Source of the DNA: Streptomyces cadmiisoli
GTDB lineage: Bacteria; Actinomycetota; Actinomycetes; Streptomycetales; Streptomycetaceae
Direction: 5' to 3'
Assembly (NCBI RefSeq): GCF_003261055.1
Contig: NZ_CP030073.1
Span: 8,866,001-8,930,000, forward strand
DNA length: 64,000 nt
Positions 30,844 to 38,685 of the stretch are shown one piece after another; within the stretch, counting starts at the first letter, position 1, and each line of letters begins with the position of its first letter. A program made the position numbers and the translations under genes. The notes under the pieces are model-generated. The model made no database searches. It saw nothing but the letters and a program-made list of their open reading frames with translations, and was not told where the DNA came from.

Positions 30844-32099
30844 CAGCCGGCCTCCTTGCCTTCGCCGCCGTCGATGACGGTGAACAACCGGTCGTAAGAG
30901 CCCAGCTCGCGCTGTTCGACCTCGATGAGCGGGCTGGAGGCGGAGCCGACGGCGTGGATGTGACCGGTGGGCCGGCGCCGTGCTTCCTGGCGCATCGCCC
31001 GTCCGGCCTCGGCGTGCTCGGGATCGGTGAGGGTCTGGTGGCGGGCCCAGCAGCGAGCATGCTGGGCGACGATCTCGCCGCCGGAGGTGAGCACGATGAC
31101 CTGCTCGTTGTCGGTCAGCACGGTGACCTGGTGGCCGATCGCGGCGGGGTCGACGGAGTAGTCGCAGGTGTCAACCCGGACATAGTGGTCCCGGCCCAGC
31201 CGGGCCGAGAACCGCCACCAGGTGGGCGGGTCGACCGCGGGCAGGGTGAGCATCTGGGCCCGGTCCGCTGCCCACCGGTCGGCCGGACGGGCCCCGAGAG
31301 TGCGGTGGACACGCCGGTTGGCGACCTTCAGCCAGGTCTGCAGCTGGGTGTTGAAGTCGTCCGGTCCGCTGAAGTGCCGTCCGGGCAGGAACGAGGTCTC
31401 CAGATAGCCGTTGGCCCGTTCCACCAGCCCTTTCGCCTCCGGATCCCTCGGCCGGCACAAGTAGATCTTCGTGGCGAGCAGGCCCGCGAACGCGGCGAAC
31501 TCGCTTGTCGGGCGGCCGCGGCCGACGCCGGCCTCGTTGTCCCAGACCAGCGTCCTGGGAACGGCACCCCACTCCGTCAGCAGCCGCCAGTGCCCGTCGA
31601 TCAGATCGCCGGTCCTGCGGGATGGCAGCATCCGGGCGGCGATCACGCGGGAGTAGCCGGACACCATCACCAGGACCGGCGGGCGTCCGCTCTGCCCATA
31701 ACCAAGGGGGATGTCCGCCTCGGGGAACCATAGATCGCACTGGGCCAGCTCACCTGGCCGATAGACAGTGCGCGAGACCGGATCAACCGGAACATAGGCC
31801 GGCCGCAGTTGCCGGATCCGGTCTTTGAGGATGGTCATGCCCCTCTCCCAGCCGATCCGCTCGGCGATCACCGTCGCGGGCATCGTCGGAGTCTCCCGCA
31901 GCAGTTCCCGGATCTGCACCTCCACCGCGTCGACGGCCGAGCCCCTGGCCGGCCGCTGGTACTGCGGCGGCCGGTCGCTGGCCAGGGCCCGCTTGACGGT
32001 GTTCTTCGAGATGCCCAGATGCCGAGCGATCGCCCTGATCGGCATCTGCTCAGCCCGGTGCAGCCGGCGGATCTCTGCCCAGTCCTCCACGAGGATCAC
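30843..32099 (-). CDS. istA: IstA-like transposase
   Basis: A 418-residue DDE transposase of the IS21 family. An N-terminal helix-turn-helix (IRAIARHLGISKNTVKRAL) is followed by the catalytic core with AQCDLWF, LVWDNEAG and EAKGLVERANGYLETSF supplying the D, D and E residues. GTG 32099 has AGGAGG about five bases upstream. It is slightly short for the family but intact at both ends. Confidence 0.95.
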   Translation of the reverse strand: MILVEDWAEIRRLHRAEQMPIRAIARHLGISKNTVKRALASDRPPQYQRPARGSAVDAVEVQIRELLRETPTMPATVIAERIGWERGMTILKDRIRQLRPAYVPVDPVSRTVYRPGELAQCDLWFPEADIPLGYGQSGRPPVLVMVSGYSRVIAARMLPSRRTGDLIDGHWRLLTEWGAVPRTLVWDNEAGVGRGRPTSEFAAFAGLLATKIYLCRPRDPEAKGLVERANGYLETSFLPGRHFSGPDDFNTQLQTWLKVANRRVHRTLGARPADRWAADRAQMLTLPAVDPPTWWRFSARLGRDHYVRVDTCDYSVDPAAIGHQVTVLTDNEQVIVLTSGGEIVAQHARCWARHQTLTDPEHAEAGRAMRQEARRRPTGHIHAVGSASSPLIEVEQRELGSYDRLFTVIDGGEGKEAG

Positions 32100-32159
32100 C
32101 TTCCCTCCTGACCTTGATCACCAAGGCCAGAGTCAGACGAAGATCACCAAGTGGGTCAC

Positions 32160-32865
32160 TTTTGATCCGCCATCAGAGGGTCAGCGTTCGGCCGTCGCCG
32201 AGAGGGCAGGCGCTGGGGCATTGGCAAGCGAGGTTCGCCGGGCGCCAGTGCGCGTCATGCTTGTCCCGGTGACCTGTGACCAGCGAGAGCATCCCGGACC
32301 GTACAGGTGAGCAGATGTACGGTCGGCCTCGAGCGCGTGGTGCGCATCGCACCACAAGGCCGACAGGACAGTCATCCTCATCCGTGCACCTGTCAACGGA
32401 TTCTTGGTCACCGCGTGCCCGAAAGGCTTTGGCGCAGGCCGCAGCATCGTTCTCGTCTCGCTGTCTTGGCTGCCGTACCAGCGGTCCACCTGCCCCATCG
32501 GGGACGACGGCTGCGCTGTCCCAGATGGGGCGGGCAGCGGAGGCGTTCTGCGCGGAGCCAGGCGCGCAGGCGCCCCGTTGCGGGGGTCGCTGCCCATGGT
32601 CACCTGGCGCGAGTGATGTGCGCCACGGCTGGGGCTTCGGCACTTGAGCACCGGGGCCGTGACGCGGCCGTGCGGGGGCGTCGGTGGGGAGGGCGCATGG
32701 CGGGCCGTGCGCCGTGTCGGTCGACAGCCCACACGGCGGTGAGGCCGAGCCGGAGAACGGCGAACAGAAGCGGGTCTCAGGCGATTTTGGCGCTGCAGGA
32801 CACCCACCGGAGGAGGTCCGCGCCGGACACGATGTGAGGTTGGACGTCGCGGAGTCAGCATTTGG
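32160..32865. other. No recognisable gene
   Basis: Open frames here are Arg/Pro/Ala-rich on both strands and carry no motif that I can place. The stretch lies between the IS21 element and a decayed membrane-protein gene and is probably eroded DNA. Confidence 0.4.
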
Positions 32866-32869
32866 TGTG

Positions 32870-33270
32870 CGCGAAACGAGTGCAGTACTAGGCCGGCGAG
32901 GGTGGACAGGCCTCCCGCCACCAGCACGGGCCATTGTGCACCGAGTTCGGGGCCGCGCCGCCGCAGGCCGATCAGAATCTGGGCCACGCCGGAGATGACG
33001 GCCCAGGTGCCGAAGACGTGCCGTACCGCCTGCGGGCCATTGGCTCCAGTTGCGTCGAGGGCGATCGCGATGTGAGCTCTGACCACGCCGGGACCACGTG
33101 ACCTGATCTTGCGATTCGTTGGTGATCGCGCGGTAGTCGATCACTGATGCCACCGTGTCGATCAACAGGTAGACGGCCGGCAGGGTGATCGTTAAGGCGT
33201 CGAGTGGATCATGGCGGACGGAGGACGTCGCGGCCCAGCCTGGGGCCAGGATGCCTCGACCCATGTACAG
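32870..33270 (-). pseudogene. Frameshifted integral membrane protein (DUF308-like)
   Basis: Two minus-strand frames join into one protein. The first reads DPLDALTITLPAVYLLIDTV and ASVIDYRAITNESQDQV. The second continues with AVRHVFGTWAVISGVAQILI, then GLRRRGPELGAQWPVLVAGG. Together they resemble the four-helix HdeD/DUF308-type membrane proteins common in Streptomyces. A frameshift near 33090 breaks it, and the C-terminal half is missing toward the IS21 element. Confidence 0.6.
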
Positions 33271-33647
33271 CTTGCGCAGCGGGGCGCGGGGGCAGCACCC
33301 AGTAGTGGGCGCTGTCGAGGTCACAGGTGCTTTCGCTGACCAGCGCGTGCGAAGTACGCCCTACCGACGCCGCGCCGGCGGTGCAGCGCGACATGGTCAG
33401 CCGCCCAAAGGATCTCCTGCTTCGTCGTGCTCCCGGCGTTGAGTCGTTGAGAAGGTCGTTCGCCGGGATGATGTCCGCCGCCGCGCGAGGGACTGCGGAC
33501 GACTCATCCAGCACTCCGAAACCTTGATCGTCTGGGTCGCTGTCACCCTCATGACCAGGTGCTTCGTCCGGTAGGGCGCCGTCTCCGAACCTTCGTCATG
33601 TCCGCGGCATGCAGGCAAGCGGCTGTGTCGAAGAGCAGGGCACGGCC
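33271..33647. other. No recognisable gene
   Basis: Several overlapping short frames exist on both strands but none carries a known motif. I see no regulatory structure. Confidence 0.35.
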
Positions 33648-34079
33648 TCAGCGTTTTGTCAGGCCGGCCAAGGTGGCCAGGGTTGTCATGAGGTTGCGGC
33701 GCTGCTCCTGGGTGAGGTCGGCGAGCATGATCTCGTCCGTTCGCGCAGCGATTCGCTGGGCCTGCTCCACGACGTCGGCGCCGTGTTTCGTGAGTTCCAC
33801 GAGTTTGCGGCGTCTGTTGTGCTCGTCTACGCGGCGGCTGAGATATCCGCGTTCTTCCAGTGAGCGCAGGAGTGGTGTGAGGGTTGCTCCGTCGATTGCG
33901 GTGAGTTCGCCCAGGTGGGTCTGGCTGATCGAGGGTCTGTCGCGCAGGGTGAGGAGGACTGAAGCCTGGGGCGGCGTGAGCTGTGGGTACAGGCGCTGCC
34001 ACTGGGCGGTATAGGCCTGCAGTGCCCGTCTGAGCAGGTGCAGGGGGGCGTCCGTGAGGCTGTGCGGGATGTCGGTCAA
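33648..34079 (-). CDS. MarR-family transcriptional regulator
   Basis: A 143-residue winged-helix regulator: QLTPPQASVLLTLRDRPSIS leads into the recognition region (LGELTAIDGATLTPLLRSL) and the wing (GYLSRRVDEHNRRRKLVEL). I chose TTG 34079 because GAGAGG lies 5-6 bases upstream; upstream ATG/GTG starts would read through the operators. Two near-identical palindromes lie between it and the divergent sigma factor gene, so it probably represses both. MarR proteins respond to phenolics, oxidants or drugs; no sensing cysteine is evident. Confidence 0.9.
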   Translation of the reverse strand: MTDIPHSLTDAPLHLLRRALQAYTAQWQRLYPQLTPPQASVLLTLRDRPSISQTHLGELTAIDGATLTPLLRSLEERGYLSRRVDEHNRRRKLVELTKHGADVVEQAQRIAARTDEIMLADLTQEQRRNLMTTLATLAGLTKR

Positions 34080-34141
34080 GGAAGCCTCTCGTAGATGGGT
34101 GCGTTGCGGACTCGTAAGTGGCGCTTGCGCGACCAGTGTAT

Positions 34142-34168
34142 CTTCGTATGCGAAGGTTCGTATACGAA
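34142..34168. promoter_or_regulatory. Twin MarR-type operators
   Basis: CTTCGTATGCGAAG (34142-34155, one mismatch from perfect) is followed directly by the perfect palindrome TTCGTATACGAA (34157-34168). Centres are about 14 bases apart. They lie between the divergent MarR and sigma genes. Confidence 0.8.
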
Positions 34169-34197
34169 GTGTTGTTTCGTGGGATGGAGGGTGGCGA

Positions 34198-35091
34198 ATG
34201 GACCACACTGACGCGATGCCGATCGCCGAGCTGCTCGACGAGCGTCGGTATCTGCGAGATGTCGCCGATTCGATGCTGAGCCGCCGCAGTGAGGCGGAGA
34301 GCGTCGTCGACGAGACCTACCGCAGGTGGTTCGGGCTCTCGGAGGCCGCACGCCGGCGGATCAAAGCGCCCCGGTCGTGGCTTGCGAGGACCGTGGACGG
34401 GATCTGCCGAAGCCGCCTGGCCCAGCCCTTCCTGGATGATGACGTCACCCACGAGGGTGAGACCGCTGAAGTGCGCCGAGCGGCTGCTCGCCCCGCTGCT
34501 GTGCCGGAGGCCGAGGTGAGTCGGGTGCAACCGATGGCGCTTGACTCCCTGTCCCCGGCCAGGAGGGTGAGATTTCTACTTGAAGACGTCTTCGGGATGG
34601 CCCCAGGCACATTCACCAACGTCTGGGGGCACCCCGTCCCAGAACGTAACGAAGCGCAACAACTCCTGCACTTCCTTCGATTGCGACGCTCAACTCCCAC
34701 CACGCCGCAGCAGCATGACGCCGCTGTCCGCGCGGTCCGCCAGGCCTGCTTGAACGATGACGTCGACCTGCTGGCGTCCCTGCTGGATCCGGACGTCGCG
34801 GCGTTCTTCGACGGGGGCGGCAAGGTCCGGGCGCTGCCCAGGCCCGTCCACGGCCGATGGCATGTTGCCCACAGCCTGCTGAAACTCCTGACTTGCCACC
34901 CTGGCACCACGCTGACCACGCACTCCGTCAACGGCCGCACCGGCCTCGTGGCCCGCTACGGCCATCAGGTCGCTGCCGTCGTCAGCCTCGACATCGCCGA
35001 TGACCAGGTCGCACAGGTCTGGGCAGTCCTCAACCCCGACAAGCTGCTCACCTGGAACCAGACCCCGGCACAGACCAGACCTCCGGCATAG
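34198..35091 (+). CDS. ECF41-like RNA polymerase sigma factor with SnoaL-like C-terminal domain
   Basis: A 297-residue sigma factor. The N-terminal half fits sigma-2 (SEAESVVDETYRRWFGLSEA, then PRSWLARTVDGICRSRL) and a diverged sigma-4 (ALDSLSPARRVRFLLEDVFG). The C-terminal half is an NTF2/SnoaL-like domain with DGGGKV near residue 205 and NPDKL near 283, both hallmarks of the ECF41 group, in which this extension modulates activity in place of an anti-sigma factor. The usual helix-turn-helix in sigma-4 is poorly conserved here, so promoter recognition may have shifted. ATG 34198 has GGAGG seven bases upstream. The divergent MarR gene shares its control region. Candidate targets with TGTCACA boxes lie at 29.8, 37.6 and 44.5 kb. 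Confidence 0.82.
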   Translation: MDHTDAMPIAELLDERRYLRDVADSMLSRRSEAESVVDETYRRWFGLSEAARRRIKAPRSWLARTVDGICRSRLAQPFLDDDVTHEGETAEVRRAAARPAAVPEAEVSRVQPMALDSLSPARRVRFLLEDVFGMAPGTFTNVWGHPVPERNEAQQLLHFLRLRRSTPTTPQQHDAAVRAVRQACLNDDVDLLASLLDPDVAAFFDGGGKVRALPRPVHGRWHVAHSLLKLLTCHPGTTLTTHSVNGRTGLVARYGHQVAAVVSLDIADDQVAQVWAVLNPDKLLTWNQTPAQTRPPA

Positions 35092-35324
35092 CGGGCCCAG
35101 GTGCAGCGCCACCGACTCGTGTGTGAGGCGCTTGACCGGTGCCAACTTCCGATCGCAGCGCGACCTGCGGCAACGGAAGCATTCTCGACCCGCACTTGCC
35201 CATGGCGGTCAGATGCGAGGAGCAGGATCTGACTGGATGAGACCACGGTCGCACCTGAGCGGCCGTCCGAGCCGCATACCGGCGGCGGAAGCTCACGGGG
35301 GGACTGATGGCGGCTGACGACGAA

Positions 35325-35356
35325 CGTGCGGGGCGGCGCCTTCACCGCCCCGCACG
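35325..35356. terminator. Strong hairpin downstream of hydrolase gene
   Basis: A perfect 12-bp stem, CGTGCGGGGCGG against CCGCCCCGCACG, with an 8-base loop. It lies 15 bases beyond the stop of the minus-strand hydrolase gene and could also stop transcription from the sigma gene. Confidence 0.8.
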
Positions 35357-35370
35357 GCTGAGTGTGCTGG

Positions 35371-36213
35371 TCAGCGGACCGTCCGCGCCGCCTTCTCAAT
35401 GATGCGGGTGACGGCACCCGGGTGGGACACGCTCACCGCGTGGGAGGACTTGATCTCCTTGATGTGGGCATGGGCGCGCTTGGCCATGTAGAGCTGAGCA
35501 TCCCGGGGGATGATCTGGTCATTGGAGCCCACCAGGGCCCAGGAGGGGATCGTCTTCCAGGCAGGCTCTCCGGAGGGCTCATTGAGAGCAGTGCCGGTTC
35601 CGGGGCGCTGAGTGACCGCCATCAGGTCAGCGGTCTTCGCGGGGACATCCGCGCCGAAGGCTTGGTGGAACTTGGACTGGTCGATGTAGAGGTCGACGTC
35701 CTGGGAGCCGTCGGGCTTGGCGATCGGGACGGGGCGCAGAACCTTGTTGATGACGCTGCCCGGGAACTTGCTCGCCAGGTCATTGGCGCTCTCGCCCTTG
35801 TCGAGCAGGAAGGCGTCGGCGTACACGAGTGCCTTGACGTTGTCGGAGCCGTGGGCCGCGTTGCTGATCACCGCTCCGCCGTAGGAGTGCCCGACAAGAA
35901 CCACCGGCCCGTCGATGCTTGCCAGCAGGTTCTTGACGGAGGCGGCGTCGCCGCTCAGGCTGCGCAGCGGGTTGGCGGCGGCCACTACCGGGTAGCCCTT
36001 CTCCTTCAGCTTCTTGATGACACCGTTCCAGCTGGAGGAGTCGGCGAACGCGCCGTGGACGAGCACGACGGTCGGCTTGCCGCTCTTTGAGGGCGTGCTC
36101 TTGGCAGCGGTGGCCGGACCGGCCGACGTAGCAAAAAGGGCGGTGGCGACGGTTGCGGCGGCCATGAGGGTGAGCGGAGTGCGGGCACGCCGAAGACGCG
36201 AGTGACGGTACAT
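35371..36213 (-). CDS. Secreted alpha/beta hydrolase
   Basis: A 280-residue hydrolase with a signal peptide (basic RHSRLRRART, hydrophobic core, cleavage around SAGPATAA, residues 30-37). The mature part has the oxyanion-hole motif VLVHGAFADSSSWNGV, the nucleophile elbow GHSYGG (Ser near 108) and a C-terminal SSHAVSVSHPG supplying the catalytic histidine. It belongs to the EstC/salicylate-esterase-like group; substrate unknown. ATG 36213. The ribosome binding site (GAAAGG) lies inside a perfect palindrome directly upstream, which may affect translation. Confidence 0.92.
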   Translation of the reverse strand: MYRHSRLRRARTPLTLMAAATVATALFATSAGPATAAKSTPSKSGKPTVVLVHGAFADSSSWNGVIKKLKEKGYPVVAAANPLRSLSGDAASVKNLLASIDGPVVLVGHSYGGAVISNAAHGSDNVKALVYADAFLLDKGESANDLASKFPGSVINKVLRPVPIAKPDGSQDVDLYIDQSKFHQAFGADVPAKTADLMAVTQRPGTGTALNEPSGEPAWKTIPSWALVGSNDQIIPRDAQLYMAKRAHAHIKEIKSSHAVSVSHPGAVTRIIEKAARTVR

Positions 36214-36227
36214 GAAAGGGCCCTTTC
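36214..36227. promoter_or_regulatory. Perfect palindrome over the hydrolase ribosome binding site
   Basis: GAAAGGGCCCTTTC, 7+7 with no spacer, immediately before the ATG at 36213. It covers the only plausible ribosome binding site. It could be an operator; with no loop it is unlikely to fold as RNA on its own. Confidence 0.5.
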
Positions 36228-36597
36228 GAGGCGGAGGTTTCGGTCATTTCCTGATAGATGGATATGGCCGCAGTGCGGCAGGATGCTGCCGCGAGCCATG
36301 GAGTGGCAGTCCGTGAGCGGAAGCGAGGGCAGCTCAGGGGACTTGCCGGGATCGGGCTACGGCCGGGGACCGGCTCGGTGAGTCGATCGGGCTCGACGGT
36401 TCCGTACGAGGGTTGGCAGGGTGCCGAGTGACCGAGCTGATCGGTTCGCCCACAGTGCTCTTTGTGTCTGTGGGGTGATGAGTAGTCGCAGCAAACAGAT
36501 GTCTTCGTCTGTCAGGTCTGCGTGCGCGAGCGCCGAGGTGCGTATGGCGTCGGTGCTTGTGGTCCTTGGGGTGCTGTGGCTGAGCAGCGCGGCAGTC
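36228..36597. other. Intergenic region between two hydrolase genes
   Basis: It holds the promoter region of the secreted hydrolase gene. No gene is supported; one plus-strand frame starting at 36421 is a shadow of the next hydrolase. Confidence 0.5.
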
Positions 36598-37548
36598 TCA
36601 GTTGCTGTGGAGGGCGGCGCGCAGGGCGTGAATGGCCTGCTCCACCGCGGCAGTTGTGGCCTGAGTGGGGCGGAGTGGGTTGAGCATCATGAAGTCGTGC
36701 AGGATGCCGTTGTAGCGGATGCTCGTGGTGGGTACGCCGGCCTGGGTCAGCTTGCGGGCGTACGCCTCGCCCTCGTCGCGCAGCACGTCGTTCTCGTCGA
36801 CGATGACGAGCGCGGGCGGCAGGCCCTTCAATTCCTCCAGGCTCGCTCGAAGCGGCGAGGCGGTGATCTCACCACGCTGGGCTGGGTCGGTGGTGTAGCA
36901 GTCCCAGAACCAGGCCATGCCCTTCGCCGTGAGGAATGGGCCGTCCGCGAACTCCCGGTAGCTGTCGGTGTCCTGGGCTGCGTCCGTGACGGGGTAGTAC
37001 AGCGACTGGTGCACGAAGGTCACGTCGCCGCGCTGCTTGGCCATGATGGTCAGTGCGGCAGTCATGTTGCCGCCGACGGAATCGCCGGCCACCGCCAGAC
37101 GCGAGGCGTCCAGGCCTTCCTCGCTCCCCTTGGCAGTGATCCATTGAGCAGCCGCGTATGCCTGCTCGATGGCGACGGGGTATTTGGCCTCCGGTGAACG
37201 GTCGTACTCGACGAACACGACGGCGGCATTCGCCCCGATGGCCAGCTCGCGCACCAGACGGTCATGAGTGCCGGCGTTGCCGAGGACCCAGCCGCCGCCG
37301 TGCACGTAGAGCACGACGGGCAGCGGGCCCCGGCTGCCGACGGGCTTGACGATGCGTATCTGCACGTCGCCGACCGCAGCGGGCACGGTGATCCACTTGT
37401 CCTCCGCGTCTGGCTTCTTCACTGGCGCAGCTTGCAGATCGTCCAGAACCTTCCGGGCGCCTTCCGGGCCAAGTTCGTACAGGAACGGCGGGTTGGCCGT
37501 GGCATCCGCGAGCTCCTGTGCCGCGGGCTCGAGAACGGGCTCAGTCAT
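36598..37548 (-). CDS. Alpha/beta hydrolase of the HSL/lipase-esterase type
   Basis: A 316-residue cytoplasmic hydrolase. It has the HSL-family oxyanion motif HGGGW near residue 83, the nucleophile elbow GDSVGG (Ser near 160), the acid in VIVDENDVLRDEG near 258 and the histidine in LHDFMM near 288. Family members cleave short-chain esters or acyl groups. I chose ATG 37548 because GAGGAG lies 7 bases upstream; the longer frame to 37626 reads through the promoter. The control region carries a TGTCACA-N16-GGTC promoter pattern shared with the two phosphatase genes, and a palindrome overlapping its -35 box. Confidence 0.92.
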   Translation of the reverse strand: MTEPVLEPAAQELADATANPPFLYELGPEGARKVLDDLQAAPVKKPDAEDKWITVPAAVGDVQIRIVKPVGSRGPLPVVLYVHGGGWVLGNAGTHDRLVRELAIGANAAVVFVEYDRSPEAKYPVAIEQAYAAAQWITAKGSEEGLDASRLAVAGDSVGGNMTAALTIMAKQRGDVTFVHQSLYYPVTDAAQDTDSYREFADGPFLTAKGMAWFWDCYTTDPAQRGEITASPLRASLEELKGLPPALVIVDENDVLRDEGEAYARKLTQAGVPTTSIRYNGILHDFMMLNPLRPTQATTAAVEQAIHALRAALHSN

Positions 37549-37596
37549 GGTTGCACTCCTCGGGTTGGCAGGCTGTTTGCCTGCGTTAACCCGTAT

Positions 37597-37623
37597 GACC
37601 AGGAACCTGCTCATGATGTGACA
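37597..37623 (-). promoter_or_regulatory. ECF41-like promoter of the HSL-type hydrolase
   Basis: Minus strand: TGTCACA (37623-37617), 16 bases, GGTC (37600-37597), about 50 bases before the ATG. The palindrome GATGTG-ACA-CACATC (37615-37629) overlaps the -35 box and could be a repressor site. Confidence 0.5.
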
Positions 37624-37629
37624 CACATC

Positions 37630-38097
37630 TCGTAGACATGAAAAAGCTGTATTTTTCCAGTTCTGGAAGGAGCATGTCGAACGCTGGTCCCGGCGGAGTG
37701 GACTTCTTGTGATCGGGCCGCGATGGCAGGACCTTCGTGGACAACTCGTGGTTGCCGCTGCAGGTTTGCGTCACGGTGCGCGTGGCGTTCAGGTCGACTT
37801 GGCGTTAGCCAGGTCGGCGACGGGGGAGCGGGGCGCGCCGGCCCTTCCCGACGGTGCGCCGCTGTTCCCATCCGGTCTCCGGGTGGTGTCTTGGGCAGGC
37901 ATCGGCGGCCCGTGGTGAACAGGGGCAGGTCGACTGCCCCCGGCCGCAGCATTGTTATGAGGTGTGAAACTCAGGACTCTTTGGTGGGCTCAGGACCACG
38001 ACATCTCAGTGCTGAGCGACTAGGGCGTGTTGGGAATGTCCCCCGCAAGGAGGCCGGAGACTTGTCCGCAGTCGCCTCGAGTGTGGAAGATCAGCTC
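37630..38097. other. Intergenic stretch, no supported gene
   Basis: Short frames on both strands carry no motif. The segment just before 38098 continues the reading frame of the downstream DUF6193-like gene and may be its eroded N-terminus. Confidence 0.4.
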
Positions 38098-38448
38098 ATG
38101 CCCGAAGCCCCTGACATCGAGACGGCCTGGCGCCAACTGCTGGAAGGCACTCCCGGAACCAGGCAGGGGGATCCTTTGGTCGTCGAGGCGGCATACGCTC
38201 AGTCCCGACTTCGTGACCTCTTTCCCTTCCCGACTCACGGTACGTTGCACTTCCTGCGTGCTGCGCCGCCACTGTGGCCTGAGTCGGACAGGGACCGCCT
38301 GCCCTTCATCGTCTGTGGTGGACCGCCGTACAAGATCTACACGCCCGGTTATGGCGACCTCCTCGGGGAAGCCGCGACTCCGGACGAAGCCGCCGAGCTT
38401 CTGGTCGCTCATCTGCCGGACGCCGTGGGCGCGGACGCGGATGAGTGA
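38098..38448 (+). CDS. DUF6193-family protein, probably N-terminally shortened
   Basis: A 116-residue protein whose core (VVEAAYAQSRLRDLFPFPTH, then GTLHFLRAAPP) and tail (TPDEAAELLVAHLP) match the DUF6193 'natural product biosynthesis' family as I remember it. Members are often 150-200 residues, so this copy appears to lack its N-terminal part. The frame is open upstream to 37723 with weak similarity only from about 38030. I took ATG 38098, with GGAAGA 7-8 bases upstream. No function is known. It lies just before an IS element and may be decaying. Confidence 0.6.
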   Translation: MPEAPDIETAWRQLLEGTPGTRQGDPLVVEAAYAQSRLRDLFPFPTHGTLHFLRAAPPLWPESDRDRLPFIVCGGPPYKIYTPGYGDLLGEAATPDEAAELLVAHLPDAVGADADE

Positions 38449-38489
38449 GCCGGCACCTGGCAAAGCAGGGGTAGTCTCCAGGGGGTTGG

Positions 38490-38579
38490 TCATAGCCATT
38501 CATTGATGGCTGCGACGAGAACTGTCGCCTCGTAGCGCACGGCCAGCTTGTCGTACCTCGTGGCCACGGCCCGGTGGCG
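38490..38579 (-). CDS. IS5-type transposase, 3' exon
   Basis: Encodes the last 29 residues of the transposase (RHRAVATRYDKLAVRYEATV, then LVAAINEWL) and the stop at 38490-38492. This is the stereotyped C-terminus of Streptomyces IS5-type transposases. It continues exactly from the codon at which the 5' exon stops at 41105, so splicing of the intervening intron restores a 257-residue protein without a frame change. Confidence 0.88.
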   Translation of the reverse strand, partial: RHRAVATRYDKLAVRYEATVLVAAINEWL

Positions 38580-38580
38580 G

Positions 38581-38655
38581 TCGGGTAGCCGGGTCACGTC
38601 GCCGTGACCCGGCCCCCTCAGAACCGGACGTGCCTGTTTCCAAGCATCACGGCTC
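38581..38655 (-). ncRNA. Group II intron domains V and VI
   Basis: Domain V begins GAGCCGTGATGC, has a GAAA tetraloop and closes with GCACGTCCGGTTCTGAG, matching the canonical catalytic hairpin. Domain VI is the stem GCCGGGTCAC / GTGACCCGGC followed by CTACCCGAC; the A eight bases from the intron end is the likely branch point. Confidence 0.85.
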
Positions 38656-38685
38656 AAGCAAGCCCGAAGGCTTCACAGGTTCTGC

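Larger units (their letters stand above)
29950..32158 (-). mobile_element. IS21-family insertion sequence
   Basis: A complete-looking 2.2-kb element with istA and istB in order. Both ends read inward TGACCCACTT, and a second shared CTGAC follows about 24-26 bases further in, as expected for the multiple terminal repeats of IS21 elements. I see no obvious target-site duplication, so one flank may have changed since insertion. Confidence 0.9.

Noticed and set aside
29945..32165. Target-site duplication of the IS21 element
   Set aside because: The flanking bases on the two sides do not match over 4-8 bases, so none is claimed.
34054..34197. N-terminal extension of the sigma factor gene to 34054
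   Set aside because: It would cover the MarR operators and the MarR start region; ATG 34198 has a good ribosome binding site and fits the family.
38024..38039. GGGCGTGTTGGG-type sequence as an outer end of the intron-split IS5-type element
   Set aside because: It resembles IS ends that I remember, but I found no matching inverted copy near 41.8 kb, and it would place the DUF6193-like gene inside the IS.
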